A stretch of DNA of 64,000 nucleotides from Tillandsia leiboldiana (lineage: Eukaryota; Streptophyta; Magnoliopsida; Poales; Bromeliaceae): positions 37,526-101,525 of the forward strand of contig JAQNDB010000282.1 in the NCBI GenBank assembly GCA_029204045.2, read 5' to 3'. A model generated the notes under the pieces. The model searched no databases and had not been told where the DNA came from. It saw only the letters and a program-made list of their open reading frames with translations. Shown piece after piece: positions 11,841 to 22,856 of the stretch. The translations under genes and the position numbers were made by a program. Position 1 is the first letter of the stretch, and each line of letters begins with the position of its first letter.

Positions 11841-14800
11841 TGTAGTGATCCGGCCTTTCGGGGCATTTTTGACTTACGTGTAGTCATTTAAGCCTTTAAG
11901 TGAAATAAAATTATTCAATTCTTAAAAGTTGGCCATTGTGAGGTGCTAGTATTTTTCTGTGATAGAGCGCGGAAAAAGAAAGCCGACGGTGCGATCGGAT
12001 CTGAAATCCGATATCGGGATCCTCCGGAACGGGATTCAAAGTGATACGGTGATTAGTCGTTCATCGGAATCCGTGCTAAATATCTTGCACCCGTTAGAGA
12101 TAAGGTGGGTTATCTCGTAGGGGATAATTAATTAGTTAATTAATTATCCCAGACGGAAAATTAATAATTCTCTTACGTACGAATTAAAGAGAAATTAATT
12201 AAAGGTAAAGTACGACTATATAAGGGATCCCGATTATCGGAAAGAAAAGAAAAGAAGAAAATAAAAACCCTAATCGGTGAGAAGAGAAAAAGAAAAGAAA
12301 AGACGGAACCCTAACTGGAGGAGAAAAGAGGAAAAGAAGGAGGAAGCGGAGGAACCCGATCGCCCTGATTCACGTGCCGAAGATCGGAGAACGAGACGCC
12401 ATCGTCTACGGGGAGCGGATCCGGGTCTCCAACGCCGAAAGGAAACAAGATCGGTTCTTTAATTCCGATAAATTAAGGTTAGTGAACATCGTTGCGGTTG
12501 TTAAATTAATCGGGGGTTTATCGTGTCCTTGTAAGGTGATTTTAATCGGAACATCGATCGCGGATTTTCGTCGGGTTTTTATCCATGTTTTATTCTCGTT
12601 CTTGACCGGGTGTGATCGAGGATTTTTATCAGATTTTAATTGGTGGTTTTTAATCGGTTTCTTGTTATCGGACCTCCGATCGACGTTTTGGTTGTTCGTC
12701 GATCGTTGGTTTAGTCATTAGAATTATCGTGTATTTATTCGGGAATTTTTGGGGATGTTTCGTTGGAACATAGTGGGTTAACGGGAGGCCGCCGCCGCCG
12801 TTGTTAAACGGGAGGCCGCCGCCGTCGTTACCATGTTCGCGGGGTCGTCGCCGGAGTCGCACGGGAGCGAAAACGGAGAAGAAAACCGAAAAAGGGGCAT
12901 TACTGTTCACCCCGTACGGGTTTCTCAGCCCGCGGTCCACGGGCCAGAGCGTGCACCCAGCGCACGCCCCAAGGCGCGGAAGCCGCAGACCCGGCGCACG
13001 CCTTCGTGCGCCGGCCCAGCCCGCTCAGGCGCGGTGCACGCAATAGTGTGCACCCGGTGTGTGCCGCAGGCCCGTGCGGCCGTGAGCCCGGTGCGCGCTC
13101 GTGTCGTGCACCGGCCCGGCCCAGAATGCGCGGTGCACACTTCCTGCGTGCACCCGGCGCATTCCGCGCAGCCGCCGACGCTGTAAACCCGGTCCGCGCC
13201 TGCCCTGTGCACCACCTGACAGCCCAAAGTTCGGTGGCTCCGTTTGGGTCCGTTTTTCCACCATTTTGAGCGCCGTCTTTGCCGTTGGGATCACAATCTT
13301 AGCGGTTTTCTTGGCATGGCAACTTGGGATCTTTTTGGTCACTGTTTTATTATGTCGGGTGCTAATTTCGCCGACACTCCGCGCCTCGACGAAATCGTCG
13401 GGGGCGCGCCGTCGGGTCTCTTTTCTCATCATTTCCGCCGTCGGGGCCTTCTTGGTTTTAACCATTGACGTCCCGAGTGGGCTACCGGTTGAGGATTGAG
13501 ATTTGTTGGATTTTCGTTAGCGGTTTTGGGTTCCGACGGAGTTCGCAACGAAATAGTCGCGGTCCGGTTGTTGTTAATCTTCGATGTTACCGGTTTGAGC
13601 TAAGTGTGCGGTGTTACTTGACGGTTTTGATTTGTTGGACTTTTCCGTCGAAAAGAGTAAATTGGGTCTTGTGTTTTCGGATGTTAGTACACGCTTTTGA
13701 CTATAGTTGTCCGTGCGGACTTTCTTTAGGTCTAGACGCGCAGCGGGGGTGCGCGAAGGATTCAGGTGTTCCGATCTTTCTTCAAATAGGTGGGTACGGT
13801 TGCGATAAGTGCAACAAGTGCAGTAAGTGCATCTATCGTCATTAAAGTGCTCTTAATTTATCTAACAAAGTAGATGGACAGTTTAACATTTCGCATAATT
13901 GTGTTTTTATCTAACAATTGAAGCGGCTACGGTCGCAGTGCTCATGACACGCCGATCTCGGCAAATCCGTTTCGGATGCTGCATGTACACAGGCGGATTG
14001 GCCTCCGCATGGGTGTACTTTTCCGGAAGAGTGGTCTCTTATGACCCGTGTTCCTCACAAAGGTGTGGGTGTCGTGAGGACCTCTTCGCGCCCGCTGAAA
14101 ATAGAACACCAGCACCGCGAAGAGGTTAAAGCATCATAGAGGTGTTTGCGCACGAGGGGAGACTTTAGTCTCTCCGACAAATAATCTGGGGTTGGTGCCC
14201 AATTAAATTGATAAATCTGGGGTTGGTGCCCAATTAAATTGATAAATCTGGGGTTGGGTCCCAGCTTAATATGTGCAGGGTTTTAGCGAAATGGTTCCGG
14301 TGTTTTCGGTTTGCTCCTTATTCCTTATTGTTATTAGACATCTACTTTGTTTGTCACTGACATTACCCACTCCGTGACAGGTGTTACGAGGTGCGTTAGC
14401 CGGGAGGGCGGTGAGACTGCGTCGCGAGGGCCGTAGTCTGAACACTTGGTTTTTATTATCTCATTTCTCTTACGCTTTATTTAGTTAATTTGCTTGTGGG
14501 TCGTAATATTCGTGGACATGTATTACTTAGCGCTGTGGATGAGGTGTACTTTTATATTTCGGTTCTTTTGGTGATGTTTTCTTATGCGGCACGTTTTCAT
14601 GGTAAACCAAATGACTTCGAAAAGGTTTTCTCAAAACGAAGTGCCGTGTGGGCACGGGTTTTGCAACCGCTGGCTTTATCCCTTCTAAACACTGTTGCCG
14701 CTTTAATATTCCGCTTGATGATGTATGTCTATTGTATGGTTGATGGTTGGTGTTTGATGTATGTTGTAAATGAGACGTCGTGCATATACAAAGGAGACTC

Positions 14801-14942
14801 TGTCCGTGGGCAGGGAGAATTTGTGTATGTGGCGGTCTGGCACGCACCGGGGATGAGGTTTAAATTACCTTGTTAAGAAGAAAAAAAAAGATACACACGA
14901 TTTTCCGCTTTGATAGACTCAAAAACCCCCGGGGGCGTGACA
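11841..14942 (+). repeat. 3' LTR of Tekay A (3102 bp)
   Basis: It runs from TGTAGTGATCCGG at 11841 to GGGGGCGTGACA at 14942. A TATA box TATATAAG lies at 12218-12225, followed by a purine-rich leader. A GC-rich, irregularly repetitive block (about 12930-13230) occupies the place taken by the 64-bp array in element D's LTRs. The middle and 3' portions align with element D. Long ORFs inside it are artefacts of base composition. Confidence 0.9.
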
Positions 14943-15136
14943 GCTGCAGCACGCGCACCCGTGGTTTGGCCACCGCAAAGGGTGTGCTTTTCCGGAAAAG
15001 TGGTCTATGACCCGTGTAAACCCACGAGGGGATATAGTGGGGGCCCCCGCAGGTGGGGGGTTTGAGGCGCCGAGGTGCGAGCGGTGCGACCCGTCGGGGT
15101 AGGTGCCCGACGTGGTTTACCGAGGTAGGTGCTCGG
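14943..15136 (+). repeat. G2 gypsy LTR fragment, between Tekay A and Sirevirus B
   Basis: This aligns with the minus-strand G2 LTR near 43270-43450 and with the solo LTR near 55200-55390 (CACGCGCACCCG, then the GACCCGTG and GGGGGCCCCC motifs). Tekay A inserted at its left side and Sirevirus B at its right. The LTR resumes at 26803. Confidence 0.82.
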
Positions 15137-15360
15137 TGTTACGGAATTTGAGTTGGCGTAGTTTCGTGAAAGTCTCAAGTCTTGAAGATTGAAGGTGAAG
15201 AAAGTTGGATCATTTAACTCAATCTCAAGAAAGAAGAATTCAAAAGGATCAGGTATGTTTAACTAAAGATTTTGTGTGATCCGAATACTTCTTGTAGTGT
15301 AGAAACACTTGGAAGAATCTTTCATTGCATAAAAATCAAAAACTGGACTTGGGACATGTT

Positions 15361-15720
15361 CAGGATCCGGATCAGGTTGTTCGATCCGGATCCCGAAGGT
15401 GGTTCGTTCATACACCAGTTCAATCCGGATCGTAGCCTCTCTTGATCCGGATCCCGAACACTGAGTTTACCATCTTCCTTGAACGATCCGGATCAGGCTT
15501 CGCAATCCGGATCCCGAACGTTGATGTTTGGTGAACTGTATGAACGATCCGGATCAAGCACTTCGATCCGGATCCCGAACCTTCGTTTTTCTGGAATTGC
15601 CTGACTCGTTACGACGATCCGGATCACAGCTAATCCGATCCGGATCGCCGTCCGTAAAATTTCCAGAAATGTTAGGTTTTTTATTCTTATCTCCTTCCTA
15701 GGGTTTCTAACCTATAAATA
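15361..15720 (+). promoter_or_regulatory. LTR promoter region of Sirevirus B: palindrome array plus TATA box
   Basis: Ten copies of a palindrome centred on ATCCGGAT occur in five pairs, with about 10 bases within a pair and about 40 between pairs. They end about 60 bases upstream of TATAAATA (15713-15720). Palindromic repeat arrays upstream of the TATA box are a reported property of Sirevirus LTRs. The 3' LTR (26031-26038 TATA), A (7032-7039), C (38061-38068) and family 3 (40821-40828) share the layout. Confidence 0.75.
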
Positions 15721-16008
15721 GACCCTATGACTCTTTTTCTAGGGTGAATCCAAAAAGAAGGAAAATAGCCGTCATATTCTTATATCATCTTTTACGGCTC
15801 TAGATCCACATATAGAGAAGAAAGGAAATCATTAGAGAATACTCTATGTTTCTTCATCTATATTGATTAGTTTGATTCTAGGTTTTCATACTCACATCTT
15901 GAGTTGAATCAAACTAATGAATACTTAGATGGTATTTCCGATCTATCTTTGATCTAAGTATTCGGCGGATCACCACCACCAAAAACAACGATTTACCCCA
16001 AAAATCGG

Positions 16009-16190
16009 CGCGTGGATTCGCGTGTCCTTGTGGATTCAAGGTTCAACCGCTCTCGTGGATTCGGAGCGAGGCATGTTCGTGGATTCGAAGGGTGCTATTG
16101 GGTGAAGACCGTGGACTCGGTCGGACGTCGTGGATTCGACGTTGGACGCCGTGGATTCGGCGTTGGGCGCAGATCGTGGATTCGAGAAGC
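16009..16190 (+). repeat. Array of stem-loops with constant TGGATT loop (5' LTR of B)
   Basis: Eight units of CG-TGGATT-CG occur. The flanking stem bases differ from unit to unit but stay complementary: CGCG/CGCG (16009), CCTTG/CAAGG (16026), TTCG/CGAA (16076), GACCG/CGGTC with loop TGGACT (16107), ACGTCG/CGACGT (16125), ACGCCG/CGGCGT (16146), TCG/CGA (16174). One unit near 16050 pairs with a one-base bulge. The array lies downstream of the TATA box, so it should be in the transcript. Equivalent arrays are at 6555-6740 (-), 26322-26505, 29291-29470, 38346-38530, and 61434-61620 (-). Confidence 0.8.
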
Positions 16191-16488
16191 GTCGCGGAGC
16201 GAGCGGAGAAGATCCTCTAGGAGCGTATGGAAAAGGTTGAGTCGTAAGTGTGTACGGTAAATCACCTTGTACTTGTTTTAATTCTAGTGGATTTCTGCCG
16301 TGTTATCGGTCCCGTGGTTTTTTACTCCGGTGATGGAGTTTTCCACGTAAAAATCTTGCGAGTTATTTTTATTTCCGCATTGGGTTTTTATCGCAACGAT
16401 TTTTGAGTGTTTATACGTTTACACCTATTCACCCCCCTCTAGGTGTTTTTTCCCCTATTTAGATCCTTATTACATATAACCCAACAAG

Positions 16489-16500
16489 TAGTATCAGAGC
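16489..16500 (+). other. Primer binding site, element B (one mismatch)
   Basis: TAGTATCAGAGC lies two bases after the LTR end. Element A has the canonical TGGTATCAGAGC, so B carries one G-to-A change in the tRNA-Met primer site. Confidence 0.88.
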
Positions 16501-16519
16501 GGGAATAGGGTTGTAAACA

Positions 16520-19500
16520 ATTGTTGAAGGTGGAAACATCAACCGACCCCCGTTCTTCGATGGAACAAATTATGCGTACTGGAAAGTGCGGATGAAAGCC
16601 TTTTTAATTTCCATCGACGAACGGGTGTGGCAATCAATTGAATTAGGATGGTCTAATCCAACTGAATTTATTGGTGATGTTCACACCTTAAAACCTAAGT
16701 CGAAATGGACCAAGGAAGAGTTAGATTCTTCTTCTTACAATAGCAAGGGAATTAATGCTATTTTTATTGCCTTATCTCAAACTGAATTCTCTCGCGTCTC
16801 GGCATGTGAGACTGCGAAAGAAATCTGGGATGTTCTTCAGGTTACACATGAGGGAACTAACCTCGTGAAGATTCAGAAACTGCAAATGCTTACGAGCAAG
16901 TTTGACTCTATCTTGATGGCAGAAAATAAATCTTTCACGGACTACTATACACGATTGCAAGACATCGTAAACTCATGTGCTAACCTGGGAGAGAAGATTC
17001 CAGAATTTAAGATTGTAAGAAAGATCTTAAGAACTCTTCCTGAATGATTTCGCCCAAAGGTTACTGGCATTGAAACTATTAAACACCCGGACGAAATACG
17101 TGTAGAAGAATTAGTTGGTTCATTACAAACATATGAAATGACGTTTACTACTAACAATTCTTCTGGAAAGGCATCCACTTCTAAGTCTTCAGGTTATGCG
17201 TTGAAAACAACTAAGGAAGAAGACGCGGATACATCCTCCTCAGACGATGACGAGAACCTTTCTATGGAGGAATTTGAGAAGCAGCTCGCTCTCTTGACAA
17301 GGAAGTTTCGCCGCAACTTTCGAAGGGGTAATTCAAGTAAATCTCCATCCTTCGGAAAGTCGAACAAAGGCAAGGGTACTTCAAGTTACAAGTCAAGAAA
17401 GCAAGAGAACTTCTCAAAGGATAAGAAAAGTTCAGAGGGACAACTACAATGCTTCAAATGTCGAGGCTACGGCCATATTGCAACGGAGTGTCCCAACAAG
17501 TATCCGGCAAAGAAGAAGGCGATGCAAGTCGTCACTTGGGATGACAACTCAACGTCAAATGAGTCGTCTTCAAGTGATGAAGAAAAGAGCTCCACGGCAT
17601 TCCACGCGTCCATATCTTCACCCTTCATGTGCTTTATGGCAAGTACGTCCGAGTCATTGTCCAACTCCACTGTTGAAAAGATTGCAACGGACAACGAATC
17701 GGATGATTCGGAAGGTGAAGATTTTGCTTTAGCCTACCACAGACTTTTGAGGGATTCAAAGAAAGTGGCTAAGCAAAACAAGAGTTTGAGAGGGAGAGTG
17801 CATGATCTCGAAGAAGAAGCAAAAAGAGCAACTTCTCTCTCAAACGCTCTTGAAGTGGAAAGGGAAAATCTGATAAAAGTAAATGTTTCCCTTCAAGAGT
17901 CCAATGAGCGTTTTGAGAAGGAACATACAAATCTGGTGGATAAAGCGAATCACTTCTCAAAGCTCTACAACGAGGCTCGACAGGATAACCTGGAAATGAC
18001 AAAGACCATTTTCCAACTCAAGGATGACTTACAGCGATTCTCTTCAGGAAGGAGTAAGTTGGATAGACTTCTTGGTCTTGGTCAATCAAATCGGTTCGGC
18101 CTCGGATACACTCAAACTGGAAACAGTCCAAGTTCGAGTGGGACAGTTTTTGTGCCTCAGTCGGTATCTCCTCCTCCGACACCGGAATTCAAGACAAACA
18201 ACGACAACAAACCTACTTCATCCTCTTTGGGGTCGTCAAGATCTAAGGTATGTTTTCGTTGTGGTGTTTCAGGGCACATAAGAAGATATTGCAAGACGGG
18301 AGTCAAATGCTCACCTCAAACATCTCTTGCAATGACTACCACGAAGGTGATTCCTCGGAAATCAATTCCAAATCAATTGAAAGAAAAGAACCCTGGTAGT
18401 TTACCGCGCAAGACGACTACATCAAGGAGCAGCAATCGTTTTAACAAGACGCTTTCACCTAGGCATATAACTTCACGACCATTACCGACGCACTCCAAAA
18501 AGGTTTGGGTGCGCAAAGGTGAAATCTTTCCTTGTCTTGTTACCAATGTTTCCTTGCATGCATATGATAGTTCGTCTTGGTATCTGGATAGCGGTTGTTC
18601 CCGTCACATGACCGGTGACAAAAATAGTTTTCAAAATCTTGAGAAAATCTCCGGAGGACTTGTTGTTTTCGGAGACGGTCGATCTTCCAAAATTGTTGGA
18701 AAAGGGACGGTAGCTATTCCAGATGGCCCGATTTTGAAAAACGTCTTATTTGTTGATGGCCTTAAGACTAACCTCATAAGCATAAGTCAACTTTGCGATA
18801 ATGGTTTTTCAGTTAACTTTTCATCTGTTGAATGCGTTGTAACTGATAAGGACCATGTCTTCTTTTTAAAAGGGGTTAGATCTGAAAACAATTGCTATGT
18901 TGTTCCTAATAAAATTTCAGAAAATTGTAACCTAGTTTCTTTAAATAATGAAACACTTTGGCATGAAAGGCTAGGTCACATAAATTTTAAGGAACTTGTT
19001 AAAATTTCAAACAAGGACGTGGTCAAGGGGGTTCCAAAACTTTTATTTAAACAAAACATTGTGTGTGGTGGAAGCCAAAAGGGAAAACAATCCAGAACAG
19101 CACACAAGAACTTGAACCACGTTGGTACAAAACGGCCTTTGGAACTTTTACACATGGATTTAATGGGGCCGACCCGTCAACCATCTTTGGGAGGTAGATG
19201 GTATATTTTCTTATTGGTTGATGATTTCTCTCGGTATTCTTGGGTAGCATTTTTAAAAGAGAAAGCTGATACTTTTGATTCTTTTCACGAGATTTGCCTT
19301 CGTATTATGATTGAAAAGAATGAAAAGATCATTCGTGTTAGAAGTGATAGAGGTGGAGAATTCATTAATTCTAAATTCATTGACTTTTGTACTTCAAACG
19401 GTATTAAGCATGAATTCTCTGCACCCTATACACCTCAACAGAATGGTGTTGTCGAGCGCAAAAATAGGGTTGTTTAAGAGATGGCGCGTGTGATGCTTCA

Positions 19501-21637
19501 TAGCCGGAATTTACCGCTACATTTTTGGGCTGAAGCTGTGAACAACGCTGTCTATGTCATTAATCGAGTGTTTTTGCGCCCGGGAACGTTAAATACACCA
19601 TATGAACTATGGTGTGGTAGAAAACCCAACATCAAATATTTTCGCATCTTCGGGAGTCAATGTTACATTTTACGTGACCGTGAAAATCTTGGAAAGTTTG
19701 ACTCACGAAGTGTCGAAGGGATTTTCTTGGGGTATTCTACTAATAGTAGAGGATATCGAGTATTTAACTTGGAATCTAAGACGATCGTAGAATCTATAAA
19801 TGTTAAAGTAGATGAAGCTTTTCACTTTGCATCTGAAAAATCTACCCTCGATATTTCTCTAGATGATGATTCTCCTGCCGTTGCATCTTCTCATAATAAT
19901 ACTTCCAATATTAATGATGCATCTAATGGTTCTTCAAGTTTATCTAATGTGCAGGAATCATCTCATATATCTCCAAGTACTCCGTTTCAACAAACGCTAC
20001 GAATCTCCAAGGATCATCCGGAATCGAATATTATTGGAGATCCACAAGAAGGAGTTAGAACTCGGAGGCAGTTGGTTTGTGGATTCGCTTGCTACGTATC
20101 TTTAATCGAACCAAAGAACATAGATGAAGCTCTTCAAAATGACTACTGGATTAAAGCAATGCAGGAAGAGCTCCATCAATTTGAGCGAAACAAAGTCTGG
20201 GAATTAACGAAGCCTCCAAAGCAACATAATGTGATAGGTACCAAATGGATCTTCAAGAACAAGAAAAATGAGGATGGTACTATCATCAGGAACAAGGCAC
20301 GATTAGTTGCTCAAGGCTACTCTCAAGTAGAAGGTATAGACTTTGATGAAACATTCGCCCCTGTAGCTAGACTCGAGTCCATTCGTATACTGTTTGCTAT
20401 TGCTTGTCATTTTAAAATCAAATTATTTCAAATGGACGTTAAGAGCGCATTTCTAAATGGGTTTTTAAATGAGGAAGTTTATGTGGCTCAACCGAAAGGT
20501 TTTGAAGACCATAAACAACCTAACCATGTTTTTCGTTTGAAAAAGGCTCTTTACGGTCTGAAACAAGCACCGCGAGCATGGTACGAAAGGTTGACAAAGC
20601 ACCTTTTGGAGAAGGGCTACACTCGAGGGGGAGCTGATAGGACTCTCTTTGTGAAGCATTATCAAAACAATTTCATTGTAGCACAAATCTATGTCGATGA
20701 CATTGTATTTGGCGCAACAAGAGATAATGATGCTTCTAAATTCGCGGAGACCATGGAAAGCGAATTTGAGATGTCCATGATGGGCGAATTGACTTATTTC
20801 CTTGGATTGCAAATTAAACAAAATGATGAAGGTATTCACTTGAGTCAATCCAAGTATGCAATGGAGTTGGTTAAAAAGTTTGATCTTGAAAATTCGAAGG
20901 ATTTTCCGACTCCAATGGGAACTAGCCACAAGGGACTTGGAAGTGAATCACAAAGTGAGAATGTAGACGAGAAACTGTATCGAAGTATGATTGGAAGTCT
21001 ACTTTACCTCACGGCTAGTCGCCCGGATATATCTTTTGGTGTTGGGATCTGCGCGAGATATCAATCTGCACCAAAGGAGGTTCACCTGAAAGCGGTGAAA
21101 AGGATCATCCGGTATATCAAAGGATCAATTAATTTCGGAATTTGGTATCCTATGGGAACAAGTTTGGATATTGTTGGATACTCAGATGCCAATTGGGCAG
21201 GATCAGTGGATGATCGGAAAAGCACGAGTGGTGCATGCTTCTATCTTGGCCATTGCCTTGTTGCATGGCACAGTAAAAAGCAGAATTGCATAGCACTCTC
21301 GACTGCCGAAGCGGAATACATTTCAACTGGAAGTTGTTCAACTCAACTCATTTGGATGAAAAGCGTACTGAGCGACTTCCGGATTTCAGCATCTTCGGTA
21401 ACAATTCTTTGTGACAACACAAGTGCAATTAACATTTCTAAAAACCCTGTGTTGCACTCTAGAACAAAACATATTGAACTTAGATATCATTTTCTTAGAG
21501 AGCTAGTTGAATCAAATATTCTTCAACTTTCATATATTTCAACTGAGGATCAATTAGCTGACATTCTAACAAAACCTTTGGATCAAAAACGTTTTATTTA
21601 TTTGCGAAAAGCAATTGGAATGCTTTCCTTGAAATAA
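16520..21637 (+). pseudogene. gag-pol: Gag-Pol polyprotein of Sirevirus B (start lost, two stops)
   Basis: A single frame of 1706 codons encodes Gag, protease, integrase, RT and RNase H. Gag has CCHC knuckles at about residues 310-323 and 577-590, with a long Glu/Lys/Leu-rich coiled coil between them. Protease DSG is near 689. The integrase zinc motif starts near 814, with catalytic D878, D941 and E977. RT has [11 protein letters not shown] near 1303 and YVDD near 1391. RNase H starts near 1553. Lesions: the start codon reads ATT at 16520-16522; CGA became TGA at 17045; CAA became TAA at 19475, just after the integrase glutamate; the last integrase zinc cysteine is serine (AGC, 19073-19075); and RNase H SDAD reads SDAN (21191). 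The frame has no frameshift, so decay is by point mutation. Confidence 0.95.
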
Positions 21638-22011
21638 ACTTCTTTTTGAAACCTTTGCTTAGGATAGGTTTTGTTTTTATTTTGTTTTGTTCATTATCTA
21701 TGTTTGTACATAGGACATTAATTGAGCATAGATCATAATTGACTTTAATTGCATCTTTTCGCACATTTAGAAATTTATTATGCTTTTGCCATCATAATAT
21801 TTCACTGTTGCAATGATCATTTATGTTAATTAAATCATCTTCTGAGTGATCAAAGTCAATTTCTCTCTCAATGATCTCTTGGTATAGTCATTATCTTATT
21901 TGACTGCTTAGTCGAGTATGAAATCGAGATCAATTTTTGGTTGAATACTTTATATCTTAAATAATTGATAGCCAATTGAGGGGGAGTCAAAGAAAAGTAA
22001 AATGCTCAAAA

Positions 22012-22256
22012 GATGTGGAAAGAGTTACATCCCAATGAGGAGTGTGAAAACTACCACCACATGGAGGAAAGAGCTACCACCTCGGTCGTCCGAGTATTGT
22101 GTGCAGCTACCACATGTATACCAAGCATGGTTGTTCAAATTTTTGATTATGAAAAATGCATGTTGAAATACTTGACTCCGTCAATTTCAAGGTTGGTATA
22201 AGGTGGGTTTTTAAAGAAAGATGCTCAAAGAGCCACTCTCTTCAACAGATTGTCTA
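22012..22256 (+). other. Conserved non-coding CTACCAC element (element B)
   Basis: Three CTACCAC copies (about 22048, 22075 and 22107), GGTTGGTATAAGGTGG near 22191 and CTCAAAGAGCCAC near 22224 are shared with A, C and, more weakly, the family-3 element. There is no coding frame. It lies between the pol stop and the internal promoter-like module. Confidence 0.5.
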
Positions 22257-22566
22257 GATACATTATCTACTATATTTGGGATTTCAAACATCTATTGATC
22301 TTTGTATTTCATTTTCTTTACTGAATTGATGATTTGATAAAGGCATTACTCATAAGATCAAGTTAGATGTAATTGAAGGTGTTTCAACTTAAGGGATTTA
22401 ATTTTGTAAATTTTCATTTCATTTTGGATATTATTGATAGATTTGGCATAATCTAATTCTTGTTGTATGAAACGATGTTTTTTGTTTAAAGTTGATACAC
22501 ATTTGTGCTTACAATCTTTTTCTGGTTTTTCTTGAATTTCTCTGAAATTTTCTAACGAAAAAGTTG

Positions 22567-22740
22567 GAGCCGATCCGGATCGGGCAAGATGATCCGGATC
22601 CCGAACGCAGGTATTCTTCTGCGGGCTGACGATCCGGATTGGACCTGCCGATCCGGATCCCGAACGCAGTTTCTCACTGCGGGTAGCCGATCCGGATCGC
22701 AAGCATGGTCTGATCCGGATCGCGGCTAGGGTTTTATAAA
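22567..22740 (+). promoter_or_regulatory. Putative internal promoter of the env-like gene (element B)
   Basis: Six ATCCGGAT palindromes in three pairs occur here. Short CGCAG...CTGCG inverted repeats lie between pairs, and TTATAAA follows at 22734-22740. The composition mirrors the LTR promoter (palindrome pairs, the CCGAAC context, then TATA) but at an internal site about 500 bases before the env-like ORF. Copies with the same layout exist in A (1-175) and C (34535-34706). Promoter activity is inferred. Confidence 0.62.
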
Positions 22741-22856
22741 GAACAAAAGGGTTTTGATTTCTTGTACTCCAATCTTTTGTTCCAAAGTTTCCAGAGCTTC
22801 TCTCTCTAGATTTCACCCTTCTTGGAAGCTTTCAAACTCAAGTTCTTCATCTCCAA

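Larger units (their letters stand above)
8501..14942 (+). mobile_element. Tekay/Del-type Ty3/gypsy element A, 3' part
   Basis: The element holds RT to chromodomain coding sequence, split by a Cassandra insertion, followed by a full 3' LTR. The part 5' of the RT domain is beyond the family-3 insertion and off-window. It is nearly identical to element D (44360-54286), which confirms the family and the LTR borders. The right end GGGGGCGTGACA at 14942 abuts G2 LTR sequence. Confidence 0.92.
15137..16486 (+). repeat. 5' LTR of Sirevirus B (1350 bp)
   Basis: It starts TGTTACGG and ends ACCCAACA. U3 has ten ATCCGGAT palindromes (15361-15650), alternating between two right-hand contexts, one of them followed by CCGAA. 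TATAAATA is at 15713-15720. Eight TGGATT stem-loops span 16009-16190. The CGTGG...CCACG hairpin is at 16313-16347 and the ACACCTA...TAGGTGT hairpin at 16421-16446. Confidence 0.95.

Noticed and set aside
14943..15136. Target duplication for Tekay A at its right border
   Set aside because: The flank GCTGC is visible, but the left end of Tekay A is off-window, so no duplication can be shown.
15361..15650. CRISPR-like array (repeat GATCCGGATC with spacers)
   Set aside because: The repeats are too short and palindromic, spacers are shared between copies, and the context is a plant LTR promoter.
16012..16260. ORF beginning MDSRVLVDSRFNRSRG, repeated in several LTRs
   Set aside because: It is a frame through the TGGATT stem-loop array. 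It is open only because the repeat unit lacks stops, and it is not conserved as protein in family 3.
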